Virus record (IMG/VR): IMGVR_UViG_3300027801_002517
Span: 62,001 to 126,000 of that record
Strand: one strand, 5' to 3'
Source of the DNA: a virus
Length of the DNA stretch: 64,000 bases
Part shown: positions 51,196 through 58,627 of the stretch, piece by piece
Layout: each line of letters begins with the position of its first letter
Numbering within the stretch: the first letter of the stretch is position 1
Translations under genes and position numbers: made by a program
The notes under the pieces: generated by a model
Told to the model about the DNA's origin: nothing
Seen by the model: only the letters and a program-made list of their open reading frames with translations
Database searches by the model: none

Positions 51196-51383
51196 TGAGG
51201 AAAACAAACCTCCTGCCAATCCTGAAATTCTTTATCGTCTTCAGGCTCAACAAAGTATAGGCTATACTGATTGCAAAGTTCCACATAAGCCTCTGACTTG
51301 TCCATACTGGGATAAGTGGAAACTTCGCTGTTGTCAGAAATCTCTTCTAGTAGATTCTTAATCGCGTCTCTCAAGTCTTTCAT
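51192..51383 (-). CDS. hypothetical small acidic protein
   Basis: A 63-residue acidic protein (MKDLRDAIKNLLEEISDN start) with Cys in VELCNQYS and VCFPQ at the end. It is first in its unit, about 35 bp below a sigma-70 promoter candidate, and is coupled to the lipoprotein-like gene. No family recognised. Confidence 0.45.
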   Translation of the reverse strand: MKDLRDAIKNLLEEISDNSEVSTYPSMDKSEAYVELCNQYSLYFVEPEDDKEFQDWQEVCFPQ

Positions 51384-51418
51384 CTTAAATCTCCAAAAGG
51401 TTTGTTGTTTGTGTCTGT

Positions 51419-51446
51419 ATCATATCATCGACATCAACCCTGTCAA
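51419..51446 (-). promoter_or_regulatory. sigma-70-like promoter
   Basis: TTGACA and TATGAT with 16 bp between them on the minus strand, 36 bp upstream of the short acidic-protein gene. The sequence after the -10 is ACAGACACAAAC. Confidence 0.65.
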
Positions 51447-51449
51447 CCC

Positions 51450-51845
51450 TTAATTTGTTTTTTTAATAAATCGCTGATTTAATAGATCTGTTAATGAAGA
51501 TTCGTGATCAATAGGCTGACCATCCACACCATACAAGACCTCTACAATATCATATTCACTGCAAATCACATTCATTTTATCTGTCACCAACTCAACCATC
51601 TTTCTACCATCAAAATCCCCTGATGTCTCTAATAGCCAAATCTTTGCTATCTTTTTATCAGAGAAAATAGTAACAGCCATACATACTTCAAATCCACCAT
51701 CACTAAACAACCACAATTCATTATTGTAAATATTCCTAGACAATTTATTCAACAACGTAGATCTGAATTTTATATCAGTCTGTCGCATCTTTGACAATGC
51801 TAATAGAAAACTATTTACACTATTCTTGTCAATTTTCTTCCACAT
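51450..51845 (-). CDS. hypothetical protein, possible GNAT-like fold
   Basis: A roughly 131-residue protein (MWKKIDKNSVN start with GGGAGG upstream). Alternating beta and helix with IWLLETSGDFDGRKMVELVT suggests an acetyltransferase-like fold, which I cannot confirm. It is the first gene after the structured intergenic region. Confidence 0.4.
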   Translation of the reverse strand: MWKKIDKNSVNSFLLALSKMRQTDIKFRSTLLNKLSRNIYNNELWLFSDGGFEVCMAVTIFSDKKIAKIWLLETSGDFDGRKMVELVTDKMNVICSEYDIVEVLYGVDGQPIDHESSLTDLLNQRFIKKTN

Positions 51846-51889
51846 TCTAACCTCCCTAATATATAGGTATACCACGGTTTATAGGGTCA

Positions 51890-52255
51890 TATTAGAGCAT
51901 AGCCGTTAAGCTTACCCCTAAAGTCCCTTAGTAATTTATATAGATTAAAACTCAAGTAATAAAAATTTCAATTCGTCTTTCGACGTGACCCACCAAGTTA
52001 CTCCTCAGTAGAGCTTGGATTCCCTTGAAAACTAATTACTTACGGCAAAGCTTGTGAAGCTATCCGGTCATCCCTTAACATCTTTACAATGATAAGTTAT
52101 TATTCTGTTTGGTTACAGAATGGGCCTGAGTTCTACGTTACTGTTATAACGCCCCTGATCAGATCTAAATTCACATTAATGGCAAGGTGAAATCCAGACA
52201 GGCTCTTACGCTACTGCCCCGTACCCTTCTTTATAATGATCCAAAAGGTGATCAA
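51890..52255 (-). ncRNA. candidate large structured RNA, unidentified
   Basis: No gene occupies this 370-bp stretch. On the minus strand it forms many hairpins: CGTC-GAAA-GACG (51974-51985, a GNRA loop), CCAAG...CTTGG with inner TACT...AGTA (51993-52018), ATTCTGT...ACAGAAT (52102-52121), CGTTA...TAACG (52136-52151), TGATC...GATCA (52237-52254) and a closing TAGGG...CCCTA pair at 51892-51920. Such density and GNRA loops suggest a structured RNA of several hundred nucleotides, as in phage GOLLD or ROOL. I do not find their signatures. Confidence 0.4.
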
Positions 52256-52471
52256 TAAACTACATCTATCCAATGTATTATAGCTGCCTATTCACAAGAG
52301 TGATGGATTTATTGGTTTTTTCTGTGGTTTTCTTTTTTAATATTTTAATTGTGGGTTTTTCTCCCAATAGTGAGAATAATAGAAAACATTTCTGGGGATT
52401 ATTACCCAATATAGTTATACGTTTTATGGTTATTGTATGTCAAGGCTATCTTATCCTAAATATGCACTTTA

Positions 52472-52537
52472 TCAATGAAAACAAAGCCCTAATAATACTA
52501 CTAATATAATGACTAATACAAGGATTACTGTTGACAT
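52472..52537 (-). CDS. possible transmembrane micropeptide (21 aa)
   Basis: An ORF of 21 hydrophobic residues beginning MSTVILVLVIILVV and ending FH. It overlaps the end of the preceding short ORF by 13 bp. No Shine-Dalgarno sequence is evident. It may be chance coding. Confidence 0.25.
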   Translation of the reverse strand: MSTVILVLVIILVVLLGLCFH

Positions 52538-52710
52538 GAGGATTTTTTAAGTTGTGATAAGTTTATAATTTCAACCACGACCCCATACAGCAAGCCAAAA
52601 CCCAGTAAAAACATTGGTGGAATTGATATTTCGGCCTCACTCGACGCGGTCGAACCGTGTGCATGTGCGGCCCAAATACGGCCTCTAGACGGCTGATTCT
52701 GGTGATTCAT
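52525..52710 (-). CDS. possible small membrane protein (61 aa)
   Basis: A 61-residue ORF: MNHQNQPSRGRIWAAHAHGS, then one hydrophobic segment (PPMFLLGFGLLYGVVVEII) and a short polar tail. The N-terminal part is GC-rich and unlike the neighbours. I prefer the internal ATG to the much longer reading because the longer version runs through the repeat region. No ribosome site is clear. Confidence 0.3.
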   Translation of the reverse strand: MNHQNQPSRGRIWAAHAHGSTASSEAEISIPPMFLLGFGLLYGVVVEIINLSQLKKSSCQQ

Positions 52711-52839
52711 AAGACTCAAAAATGGGGCAAAAGTGTTTTTTTTTACGGGGAAACACTTCAACATTCTCGAAAAAGCCAGTGTTTTTGTCATTTTTGGGAA
52801 ATCGCTATATGAGACGATTAGCTGAGACACGGCCCAAAT

Positions 52840-53112
52840 GAGGCGAAATGGCCCTTTTCGCTGACTATACGTTATCGGGCGATGCTTATAGATTGACTGG
52901 GACATCACCCCCTTTTCGCTGACTGTCAAACAACTGGCGAGTATGATAGATTGGGCTTGACACAGCAATGTAAAAATGCTATAATTCAAATAGTCCCAAA
53001 TCTCGCTGACTGTTGAACACCTGGCGATGCTATAGGATCAGATGGGACAAATGGTCCAGTTTTCGCTGACTGTCTAACAAGTGGCGATGCCCGAGGATCG
53101 GGCGGGACAAAC
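52840..53112 (-). repeat. four tandem tRNA-proximal structured repeats
   Basis: Four imperfect copies of a roughly 55-60-bp unit are spaced 59, 87 and 60 bp apart just downstream of tRNA(CAU). On the minus strand each has a 5' C-rich block (such as GTCCC), then ATCGCC (ACTCGCC in one copy), about 13 variable bases, then AGTCAGCGA and a complementary G-rich block. GTCCCA/TGGGAC closes one unit and GTCC/GGAC another. GCCCGA/TCGGGC makes an extra hairpin in the copy nearest the tRNA. I find no coding potential that explains the conservation. Confidence 0.65.
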
Positions 53113-53116
53113 GAAA

Positions 53117-53189
53117 TGGGTCCAGTAGGACTCGAACCTACAACCAACGAATTATGAGTTCGCTGCTCTAACCATTGAGCTATGGACCC
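53117..53189 (-). tRNA. tRNA with CAU anticodon (Met or Ile2)
   Basis: Acceptor GGGTCCA/TGGACCC, D arm GCTCAATGGTTAGAGC, anticodon stem GCGAA/TTCGT with loop CTCATAA, T arm TAGGTTCGAGTCCTA. D-arm and anticodon-stem features resemble both elongator Met and lysidine-type Ile2 tRNAs, so the amino acid is undecided. No CCA encoded. Confidence 0.85.
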
Positions 53190-53198
53190 CAACCTGAA

Positions 53199-53273
53199 TG
53201 ACCCTAGCGGGATTTGAACCCGCGTTGCTGGAATGAAAATCCAGTGTCCTAGACCTAACTAGACGATAGGGCC
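53199..53273 (-). tRNA. tRNA-Glu (UUC)
   Basis: Acceptor GGCCCTA/TAGGGTC, anticodon stem CTGGA/TCCAG with loop TTTTCAT (anticodon TTC), T arm GCGGGTTCAAATCCCGC. Discriminator A. Confidence 0.9.
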
Positions 53274-53279
53274 GCATAA

Positions 53280-53353
<74 letters not shown>

Positions 53354-53397
53354 CGTGGCTTATTTGGTGACCACCTCTTTTTCTAGCTGAACACCAT

Positions 53398-53595
53398 TCA
53401 CCATCCCAACCAGTTAAGAATGTTCATCGCGAGGTAATTTCCATTACCGTCCGATTCCGCAATTATATCTTCTTCGTCTATGTCATACAACTCACCAGCC
53501 CCCAAAACTTCAACATTCTTGCGATGTGCTTCAAGTTCGGCAATTGCCTCGCCTTGTGATACTTCAGTTTCTTCGTCGATTTCGTCAAGTCTCAT
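53398..53595 (-). CDS. hypothetical acidic protein
   Basis: A 65-residue acidic protein (MRLDEIDEETEVSQGEAI start), with ELYDIDEEDIIAESDG. The start has GGAGAATTGAG upstream. It lies just upstream of the tRNA cluster in the transcription direction. No family recognised. Confidence 0.55.
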   Translation of the reverse strand: MRLDEIDEETEVSQGEAIAELEAHRKNVEVLGAGELYDIDEEDIIAESDGNGNYLAMNILNWLGW

Positions 53596-53639
53596 CTCAA
53601 TTCTCCACAGGATAAGGGGGATTTTCAAACAACACTCTA

Positions 53640-53867
53640 TCATTCTCTTTCTTCAATGTCTATTTCGAGATAATCCCCGTCAAGGGAATCTCGTTGGGCA
53701 TCGATCACATTATCAAGAATGTAATCCCCACGATCATCTTCGTCAAGTGCCAACCACTGTTTGCCGTCGATAGTTTCCGGTCCTTCACTATCACCAATCT
53801 TGAAAAACAAAGTCTTGTCAGGATCTGCCACGACCCAACCAGAGAACTCAACCACAATGTTACTCAT
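53640..53867 (-). CDS. hypothetical acidic protein
   Basis: A 75-residue acidic protein (MSNIVVEFSGWVVADPDKT start, GGAGATTTTGAG upstream) with KQWLALDEDDRGDYIL and EIDIEERE. It is the first gene after a promoter that lies beside copy 1 of the double-palindrome element. Probably an early gene. No family recognised. Confidence 0.6.
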   Translation of the reverse strand: MSNIVVEFSGWVVADPDKTLFFKIGDSEGPETIDGKQWLALDEDDRGDYILDNVIDAQRDSLDGDYLEIDIEERE

Positions 53868-53901
53868 CTCAAAATCTCCAATAGGGGTAAAGGGATACTC
53901 C

Positions 53902-53929
53902 ATTATATCATATATCGTCAATAGAGCAA
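53902..53929 (-). promoter_or_regulatory. sigma-70-like promoter (beside palindrome copy 1)
   Basis: TATAAT preceded by TTGCTC with 16 bp spacing on the minus strand, about 35 bp upstream of the following start codon. Double-palindrome copy 1 lies about 35 bp further upstream. Confidence 0.55.
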
Positions 53930-53963
53930 GCCCAACAGTACACTAATTAACAAGATAACACGA

Positions 53964-54054
53964 ATTGATGTAAGTCGTTTGGTGGTAAGGAGTTAGGGAA
54001 ATCGGGGCGGGCCGCGTCGGCCCTAAGTCCTTTGGTGGCAAGGGTTTAGGTCAA
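53964..54054 (-). repeat. double-palindrome element, copy 1
   Basis: Two palindromes with degenerate CTAAACCC...CTTAGG and CTAACTCC...GACTTAC arms lie either side of a GC-rich spacer (GGCCCGCCCC). It is the most diverged of the six copies. See the repeat family note in the findings. Confidence 0.7.
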
Positions 54055-54067
54055 TTACTATTTTAAA

Positions 54068-54111
54068 GAAATAAGAAAACCCCGCCCGGCGAACGACAAC
54101 CGGGCAGGGCA
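54068..54111 (-). terminator. intrinsic terminator
   Basis: CCTGCCCGG / CCGGGCGGG stem with a 10-nt loop, followed by TTTTCTTATTTC on the minus strand. It ends the DUF932 gene unit. Confidence 0.85.
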
Positions 54112-54124
54112 CCCCTATTCTCAA

Positions 54125-55015
54125 CTATGCGATCAGTTCCAGAGCCAGTTTCTCAGCTTTGTGAACAGCCTGAGAATTCCCAGCTTTGAGAACCCTGTCG
54201 AAATCATTGTTGAATGACTTGCGTCGAGTTGCATCGTGCTGCTCGTATCCCTGCACGGCATTGTATGCAAGCCATGCGTTGGGATTCCGCAGGTCGAAAT
54301 CGACGTTACTACGCCGCATCTCACCACTCAAACGCTTGAGAATCAATTCTGTACGATTCTTGTGAACCGTCACCGCACGTTTGCCAGCATCCTCGACAGG
54401 CTCTGGATAGATCTCATTCAAGAAATCTCGCATGTCAACTGTCTGTTGACTCATTTGCTTGATCATGGCAGTCAGATCGCACCACGATTCTTTGAGCATT
54501 GAGAATGCTCCGATCAGTTCATCCATTTGACCACGAAGACCAGAAGTGTGACGAATTGATCGAGAAAACGACTCGACAGATTTCATCATTGACAGATTCA
54601 AACACATGTCACGGAAGAATCCAATCTCAGCTTTGAAGCCTCGACCATCATAACCACCGTTGACCATGAATCGCGGGAAGATGTTGTCACCACCGGCAAC
54701 ATTGAACATATCACGACGATCCTCATTCGAAGGTGCAAATTGAACAAAATGACCATTGCGAAAGTGGCAACGGACATTTGTATCACCGTCGAACGCTTCG
54801 GCAGCGGCTTCAGTGATTGCCAAAATGTCATCCGTATTGTGCGGAACATATCGGGCAGAAACTGATTTGCCAACACATTCGCTGTTGTCAGATCGGAACA
54901 ATCCGAAATGAGGCGTTCGCATATTGTCGGGGCCGTACAGTGGAAACTTGTCAACCGAAAAGTTGAAAGTGTTCTGGACGGTTTCCAGTGCGGTGTCAGT
55001 TGTTAAAGTCGTCAT
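54125..55015 (-). CDS. DUF932 phage/plasmid-like protein
   Basis: A 296-residue protein (MTTLTTDTALETVQNTF start, GGAGAACGTAGA upstream) with features of the DUF932 family: CHFRNGHFVQFAPSNEDRR, GFKAEIGFFRDMCLNLSMMK, SIRHTSGLRGQMDE and AYNAVQGYEQHDATRRKSF. Function is unknown; members occur on phages and plasmids. It is the largest gene of this early region and carries its own promoter beside palindrome copy 2. Confidence 0.85.
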   Translation of the reverse strand: MTTLTTDTALETVQNTFNFSVDKFPLYGPDNMRTPHFGLFRSDNSECVGKSVSARYVPHNTDDILAITEAAAEAFDGDTNVRCHFRNGHFVQFAPSNEDRRDMFNVAGGDNIFPRFMVNGGYDGRGFKAEIGFFRDMCLNLSMMKSVESFSRSIRHTSGLRGQMDELIGAFSMLKESWCDLTAMIKQMSQQTVDMRDFLNEIYPEPVEDAGKRAVTVHKNRTELILKRLSGEMRRSNVDFDLRNPNAWLAYNAVQGYEQHDATRRKSFNNDFDRVLKAGNSQAVHKAEKLALELIA

Positions 55016-55069
55016 TCTACGTTCTCCAAAAAAGGGGTTGTTTGCGACTCGTTGTCGCGTCATACAGGT

Positions 55070-55098
55070 ATTATACCTTAATTATCGGCAGTTGTATA
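55070..55098 (-). promoter_or_regulatory. sigma-70-like promoter (beside palindrome copy 2)
   Basis: TATAAT with TATACA 17 bp upstream on the minus strand. An ATG begins 6 bp after the -10, but the better start is 16 codons further in. Confidence 0.6.
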
Positions 55099-55187
55099 GC
55101 TCAGCCTTAGTGATTAGGGCTTATTTCTCAAAGTTTTCCAAAGTATTTCGGCGGCAATCGGTAAAGATAGGGCAAGACATCCCAGAA

Positions 55188-55279
55188 TCGTCGTAAGTCG
55201 TTGGTATCAAAGGAGTTACGACGCTCGCAGCCCGCCCCCGGCGTCCTAACCCCTTGCGGGGTAAGGACTTACGGCGACG
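55188..55279 (-). repeat. double-palindrome element, copy 2
   Basis: Arms GTAAGTCC...GGACGCC and GTAACTCC...GACTTACGACG flank a GC-rich core (GGGGGCGGGC). One arm is replaced by CTTACCCCGCAAGGGGTTAGG, an additional stable hairpin. Confidence 0.75.
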
Positions 55280-55287
55280 TTTTGCTG

Positions 55288-55527
55288 TCATTCCTCCCAG
55301 ATTAAGTCATCGTCCGTAATTTCCCCATTCTCGTCATCCACCCCAAACAGAGTATCCCAACAATCCCCACAAGTTCCCGAAATTAGTAATTCCCTCTCAT
55401 CTTCAGTAAGATAATACAAAACATCCTGAATCAATTCACCCTCCTGCCATTCCTTGTAGTCCGATGGTTTTACCCGAATACTATGTGCATTCGAACATTT
55501 CCAACATTCTACTTTGACATTATCCAT
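55288..55527 (-). CDS. zinc-ribbon-like small protein
   Basis: A 79-residue protein (MDNVKVECWKCSNAHSI start, AGGTGATGCA upstream) with CWKC and CGDCWDTLFG, a possible zinc ribbon, and an acidic tail (DDLIWEE). It lies between two repeats, in the early region. No family recognised. Confidence 0.55.
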   Translation of the reverse strand: MDNVKVECWKCSNAHSIRVKPSDYKEWQEGELIQDVLYYLTEDERELLISGTCGDCWDTLFGVDDENGEITDDDLIWEE

Positions 55528-55629
55528 TGCATCACCTGTTTTATTCATTGTCAGAATCATTGTACTTTACTCCAAAAATTACCACTGCGAACATAATAAA
55601 AATACACAAAAACAAATCACCGGCATTTT

Positions 55630-56400
55630 TCATGCGGTTTGTGCCTTCCCATAGCTAAACCTCTTTCCATCTTTTTTGAGTTGCTTGATTGCGTCCGCTG
55701 CCTCAGATCCTTTCGGTTGAATGCCATGAATAATAAGGGCAAAATCATCATTTCCCCAAAACGGATTTGCTGCGTGTGTGTCATCGTGATCGACTTCCAA
55801 ACCCAGCATATCGGCTTCCTCATAAGAGAACACTACTTTCGCAGATCGTAGACCATAGTCTACAATCATATCGTCACGGCGTCCACCATAACTTGCGGTA
55901 AGAATCAGATTATCGGGAATAATTTCCAGATTATCAACCCAATAAGGTAAAGACTTAGTATAAGCATAGAACAATCGGTCTGGATTCATGATTGCCGTTC
56001 TAATCCATGCTTCAAAGTATGCCGGGCTGAAGAAATCACCAGCAACGTGAATTCGGCAGATTCCCAGATTCTTCGGCATCTGGTCACGAATAATCGAAAC
56101 CATCTCACCAGCAGACTTACCACGCAAATTGTCAAAATTCTTCTTGCGAGAATTGTACACGTTCGTATATGTGGCTTCCTGTGATGCACTGAAACAGCGA
56201 AATTCTGTTTTCTTGCCGTCCACAACTTTCCGCTTACCATCTACAATTTTTACCTTACTCAAACATTGTTCAGCAAACGGACACGAGTGACCAGACAATA
56301 GATCGAACGAATAAACTTTACGCTTATTCTCAAGATATACTTGCAGATCAGGATGATCGACCATTGCTTGCAATTTGTTGTTGGCTTTTGAGAATGACAT
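55630..56400 (-). CDS. Gp88-like phage protein
   Basis: A 256-residue protein of the 'gene product 88' phage family. Diagnostic stretches: YSFDLLSGHSCPFAEQCLSK, FRCFSASQEATYTNVYNSRK, RIHVAGDFFSPAYFEAWIRT and FYAYTKSLPYWV. The function of the family is unknown. Cys residues near the N-terminus could bind metal. It is preceded by a short gap with GGAGCGAC and lies in an early-looking unit. Confidence 0.8.
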   Translation of the reverse strand: MSFSKANNKLQAMVDHPDLQVYLENKRKVYSFDLLSGHSCPFAEQCLSKVKIVDGKRKVVDGKKTEFRCFSASQEATYTNVYNSRKKNFDNLRGKSAGEMVSIIRDQMPKNLGICRIHVAGDFFSPAYFEAWIRTAIMNPDRLFYAYTKSLPYWVDNLEIIPDNLILTASYGGRRDDMIVDYGLRSAKVVFSYEEADMLGLEVDHDDTHAANPFWGNDDFALIIHGIQPKGSEAADAIKQLKKDGKRFSYGKAQTA

Positions 56401-56427
56401 AGTCGCTCCTCCAATAGGGGAAAAGTG

Positions 56428-56886
56428 TTACGCGGTGAATTGTACCACAACTTCGGAACCATAGCAATGGCCAATGGCCATATCCACGAATTTTGCACGT
56501 TCTATAGGTTCTCCGTTCGTATTTGCCAACACAAACGAATCGTATTTGTACGGGTTATAGGTGACTGGCTTGAAAGGTAGCGGCAACCGATTTTCCCACT
56601 GCTGTTTTGGATCACACCAAAAACCACGAACAAACGCATGAACATTCTTTTGAGCATTCTTCAACACTCGCAAACGTCCGGCTTGTGACACTATAAACTC
56701 AGCATCCTGCAAACAAATGTAATCTGTGTGAAATTGAACAATTCTGTTCTGCCGGATTGACCAGCAATCTTTGTGGAGATTTTTGTAAACTTCAATCGGT
56801 TTACTGAAATCCAGTTTGGTGCGACATAACTCAGCAAGTCTAGAATCCGTCTTATGAACATTAATACAATGAGTTTTACGCGGCAT
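56428..56886 (-). CDS. hypothetical basic protein
   Basis: A 152-residue basic protein (MPRKTHCINVHKTDSRLAEL start) with a Cys at CRTKLD, SIRQNRIVQFHTDYICLQD and FVRGFWCDPKQQWE. It is preceded by a strong consensus promoter and probably is an early protein. No family recognised. Confidence 0.55.
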   Translation of the reverse strand: MPRKTHCINVHKTDSRLAELCRTKLDFSKPIEVYKNLHKDCWSIRQNRIVQFHTDYICLQDAEFIVSQAGRLRVLKNAQKNVHAFVRGFWCDPKQQWENRLPLPFKPVTYNPYKYDSFVLANTNGEPIERAKFVDMAIGHCYGSEVVVQFTA

Positions 56887-56918
56887 GGTCGTTCTCCGTT
56901 GAGGCTAAGATACTCCCC

Positions 56919-56947
56919 ATTATATCATATCGTCCATATGATGTCAA
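56919..56947 (-). promoter_or_regulatory. near-consensus sigma-70 promoter (beside palindrome copy 3)
   Basis: TTGACA and TATAAT spaced exactly 17 bp on the minus strand, with GGGGAG downstream. It drives the 152-residue protein gene. The double-palindrome copy 3 lies about 135 bp further upstream. Confidence 0.9.
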
Positions 56948-57080
56948 GGACTTTAGTCAAAATTGGCTAACTCGCTAACTCACTGGCTGTACTATAAAAA
57001 CGCAACCCTTTAGGGTTAGATGGGACATCCCACACAATAGCAGGTGTGGTGCGAATGCCCAAGTTCTCAAAAATAACAAT

Positions 57081-57171
57081 CGACGTAAGTGTATGGTATC
57101 AAAGGACTTACGACAAAACCGGCCCGCCCCGCCCGCCCTAACCCCTTACGGGGCAGGGACTTACGGCGACA
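57081..57171 (-). repeat. double-palindrome element, copy 3
   Basis: GTAAGTCCCTGCCCCGTAAG continuing GGGTTAGG, GC-rich core (GGGCGGGCGGGGCGGGCC) and GTAAGTCCTTTGATACCA... CACTTACGTCG on the minus strand. The second palindrome is nearly perfect. Confidence 0.8.
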
Positions 57172-57180
57172 CAACACAAT

Positions 57181-57375
57181 TTACATGTCAACAATTTTCT
57201 TGGTCGAGAAACAGCGGGTGCCACCCCGAACCTCGTCAACGGTCAGATATGGACCATTCGGCCCCTTACCCTTACCAACCACAACACCACTTACATTCCG
57301 AAGAATGTTAAACTTTCCATGTCGTGGATACATAAACTTTACAGTGCTACCAATTCGCTTGTGTGTCTTAATCAT
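57181..57375 (-). CDS. small SH3-like hypothetical protein
   Basis: A 64-residue basic protein with beta-strand periodicity (GSTVKFMYPRHGKFNILRN, VVVGKGKGPNGPYLTVDEVR) suggestive of an SH3-like barrel. The start overlaps the upstream stop as TAATG. No family recognised. Confidence 0.5.
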   Translation of the reverse strand: MIKTHKRIGSTVKFMYPRHGKFNILRNVSGVVVGKGKGPNGPYLTVDEVRGGTRCFSTKKIVDM

Positions 57376-57515
57376 TAAACTTCTCTTTCTACGGTTTTAA
57401 AAGATACTTTAAACTCATTTCCTGCCTTCTTAATCATAACACCGTCGTGCAGGATTTTAACAACGGTGCCAATCTCTAGCTCAGTTCCTACTTTAATTAT
57501 TGGTGTCTGATTCAA
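57375..57515 (-). CDS. hypothetical small protein (46 aa, TTG start)
   Basis: A 46-residue ORF starting at TTG (NQTPIIKVGTELEIGTVV) with GAGGAG five bases upstream. It is beta-rich and resembles its downstream neighbour in being a short barrel-like protein. It overlaps the upstream gene by 23 bp. TTG start makes the call moderate. Confidence 0.4.
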   Translation of the reverse strand: MNQTPIIKVGTELEIGTVVKILHDGVMIKKAGNEFKVSFKTVEREV

Positions 57516-57711
57516 ACTCACTCCTCATTAAAAATTGTGCTTGTTGTTCTTCCAATAACTCCATTGGAATAAAGTCCGGAAACATTTTTACCGCCCAATT
57601 TGCAGCCTCTGAGTTATCGACGAATAACCTTTCATCAAATGAGTCGCAAGGTGGCTTTACAAGTATTTCACTTCCCGTCGATGGTCGGATAAATTTGATA
57701 TGTGTATACAT
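57493..57711 (-). CDS. hypothetical small protein
   Basis: A 72-residue protein (MYTHIKFIRPSTGSEILVK start) with a helix AANWAVKMFPDFIPMELLEE. No family recognised. It overlaps the small TTG-start ORF. Confidence 0.5.
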   Translation of the reverse strand: MYTHIKFIRPSTGSEILVKPPCDSFDERLFVDNSEAANWAVKMFPDFIPMELLEEQQAQFLMRSEFESDTNN

Positions 57712-57720
57712 TCTGTAACC

Positions 57721-57960
57721 TTAAAAGTATTGTGGCAAATCGCCTAACATCATAGTTTTCTTTGGTTGTTCTTTTATAATGATTGTTGGCCAAACGTAGT
57801 ATGCTGGTCTGTGCATTCGGTATTGTGGAAAGTTAGTATAACCGCCGATCCAACTATAAAACACAGGCACAGGTTGAACATAGATCTTTTCAGGTTCTGC
57901 TGATTCAGCAATTCCACCCATGATACAAAACAAAGCAATAGAAAGCAAGAGATTTTTCAT
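57721..57960 (-). CDS. exported Tyr/Pro-rich protein
   Basis: A 79-residue exported protein: signal peptide MKNLLLSIALFCIMGGIAES, then an aromatic Pro/Tyr-rich mature part (KIYVQPVPVFYSWIGGYTNF, PAYYVWPTIIIKEQPKK). It belongs to the same style as the other exported proteins in this window. It is coupled by ATGA to a micropeptide gene. Confidence 0.6.
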   Translation of the reverse strand: MKNLLLSIALFCIMGGIAESAEPEKIYVQPVPVFYSWIGGYTNFPQYRMHRPAYYVWPTIIIKEQPKKTMMLGDLPQYF

Positions 57961-58028
57961 GGTTCGCGGGTTTCTCTAATAATGTACAGGAATGCCACTA
58001 GTGGCAGAAGTGAAAGCAAAACGGTCAT
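57957..58028 (-). CDS. transmembrane micropeptide (23 aa)
   Basis: A 23-residue ORF (MTVLLSLLPLVAFLYII then RETREP), one hydrophobic helix with a charged tail. Its stop overlaps the next start (ATGA), which supports translation. No family. Confidence 0.4.
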   Translation of the reverse strand: MTVLLSLLPLVAFLYIIRETREP

Positions 58029-58036
58029 AATAATAA

Positions 58037-58267
58037 TTATTCCTCATTTTCTTTTGCTTCAATCGCTTCCAAATCACTTTTCAGACTTTCCAACTCACGT
58101 TTCTTGTCGTTCTTGATTCGGTTCAGCAAACTATCAGCCAGAATCTGTTTGTCTGAAATTGACATAGGCACGATGACTGTACTGCCGTCTTCACAACAAA
58201 TCTCTAAGTTACTCCAACAAGTAATGTGCTTCACGTTTCCAACAGTGTACGTCGTTTCAATCTTCAT
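58037..58267 (-). CDS. hypothetical protein with C-terminal coiled coil
   Basis: A 76-residue protein (MKIETTYTVGNVKHITCW start, GGAGATTGAG upstream), beta-rich N-terminal half (LEICCEDGSTVIVPMSI) and a charged coiled coil at the end (NDKKRELESLKSDLEAIEAK). No family recognised. It is preceded by a perfect promoter. Confidence 0.55.
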   Translation of the reverse strand: MKIETTYTVGNVKHITCWSNLEICCEDGSTVIVPMSISDKQILADSLLNRIKNDKKRELESLKSDLEAIEAKENEE

Positions 58268-58302
58268 CTTCTCAATCTCCAAAGTAAGGTTTGTGAGTGT
58301 GT

Positions 58303-58331
58303 ATTGTAACACACTCAAAAGACAATGTCAA
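58303..58331 (-). promoter_or_regulatory. near-consensus sigma-70 promoter
   Basis: TTGACA and TACAAT spaced 17 bp on the minus strand, followed by ACACACTCACAAAC, the leader shared by several promoters in this region. It drives the 76-residue protein gene. Confidence 0.88.
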
Positions 58332-58374
58332 GTCTATTCCCAAAAGTTTCCAAGTTCAAATGAAAAACTAATCG

Positions 58375-58406
58375 AACCAAGAAAGACCCCCGAAGGGCGG
58401 GGTCTT
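58375..58406 (-). terminator. intrinsic terminator
   Basis: AAGACCCC / GGGGTCTT stem with a 7-nt loop (GCCCTTC plus G), followed by TCTTGG on the minus strand. It separates two early genes. Confidence 0.7.
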
Positions 58407-58425
58407 AATTGTAACACATCCAATC

Positions 58426-58593
58426 TCAAAAGTCAAGTTCAGCGGCCATCAAATCCGCCAGATTGTCAAGTTCTTCCTGAAATTCTCTTTTCCGTCCGTC
58501 TTCCCATTCCTGCATGAATGCCATTTCTTCCATGTTGAAACAAAGTTGCTCGTTTGGGGTTTCTTCGCACTGAATCTCATCAAAACTGTTCAT
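58426..58593 (-). CDS. hypothetical acidic protein (55 aa)
   Basis: A 55-residue acidic helical ORF (MNSFDEIQCEETPNEQLCF start, then MEEMAFMQEWEDGRKREF). It sits between a promoter and a terminator with GAAGGAT-type ribosome site. No family recognised. Confidence 0.5.
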   Translation of the reverse strand: MNSFDEIQCEETPNEQLCFNMEEMAFMQEWEDGRKREFQEELDNLADLMAAELDF

Positions 58594-58627
58594 CGTGTCA
58601 ATCCTTCAAGTTGAAAAGTGTCTGAGT

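Noticed and set aside
52273-52509. Plus-strand 78-codon hydrophobic ORF
   Set aside because: It opposes all neighbouring genes, lacks a ribosome site and lies in AT-rich non-coding DNA. Hydrophobicity can arise from base composition.
52525-52989. Long minus ORF of 154 codons covering the repeat region
   Set aside because: Most of it reads through the structured repeats with unusual composition and no ribosome site. I kept only the 61-residue 3' part as a low-confidence candidate.
52840-53112. CRISPR array
   Set aside because: Only four units with irregular spacing, internally variable and with complementary ends; no constant direct repeat and no cas genes.
52986-53192. Minus ORF of 68 codons over tRNA and repeats
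   Set aside because: It is the tRNA(CAU) and repeat DNA read as codons; the tRNA explains the sequence.
54125-54327. Alternative minus ORF inside the DUF932 gene
   Set aside because: It overlaps the DUF932 gene in another frame; DUF932 motifs identify the true frame.
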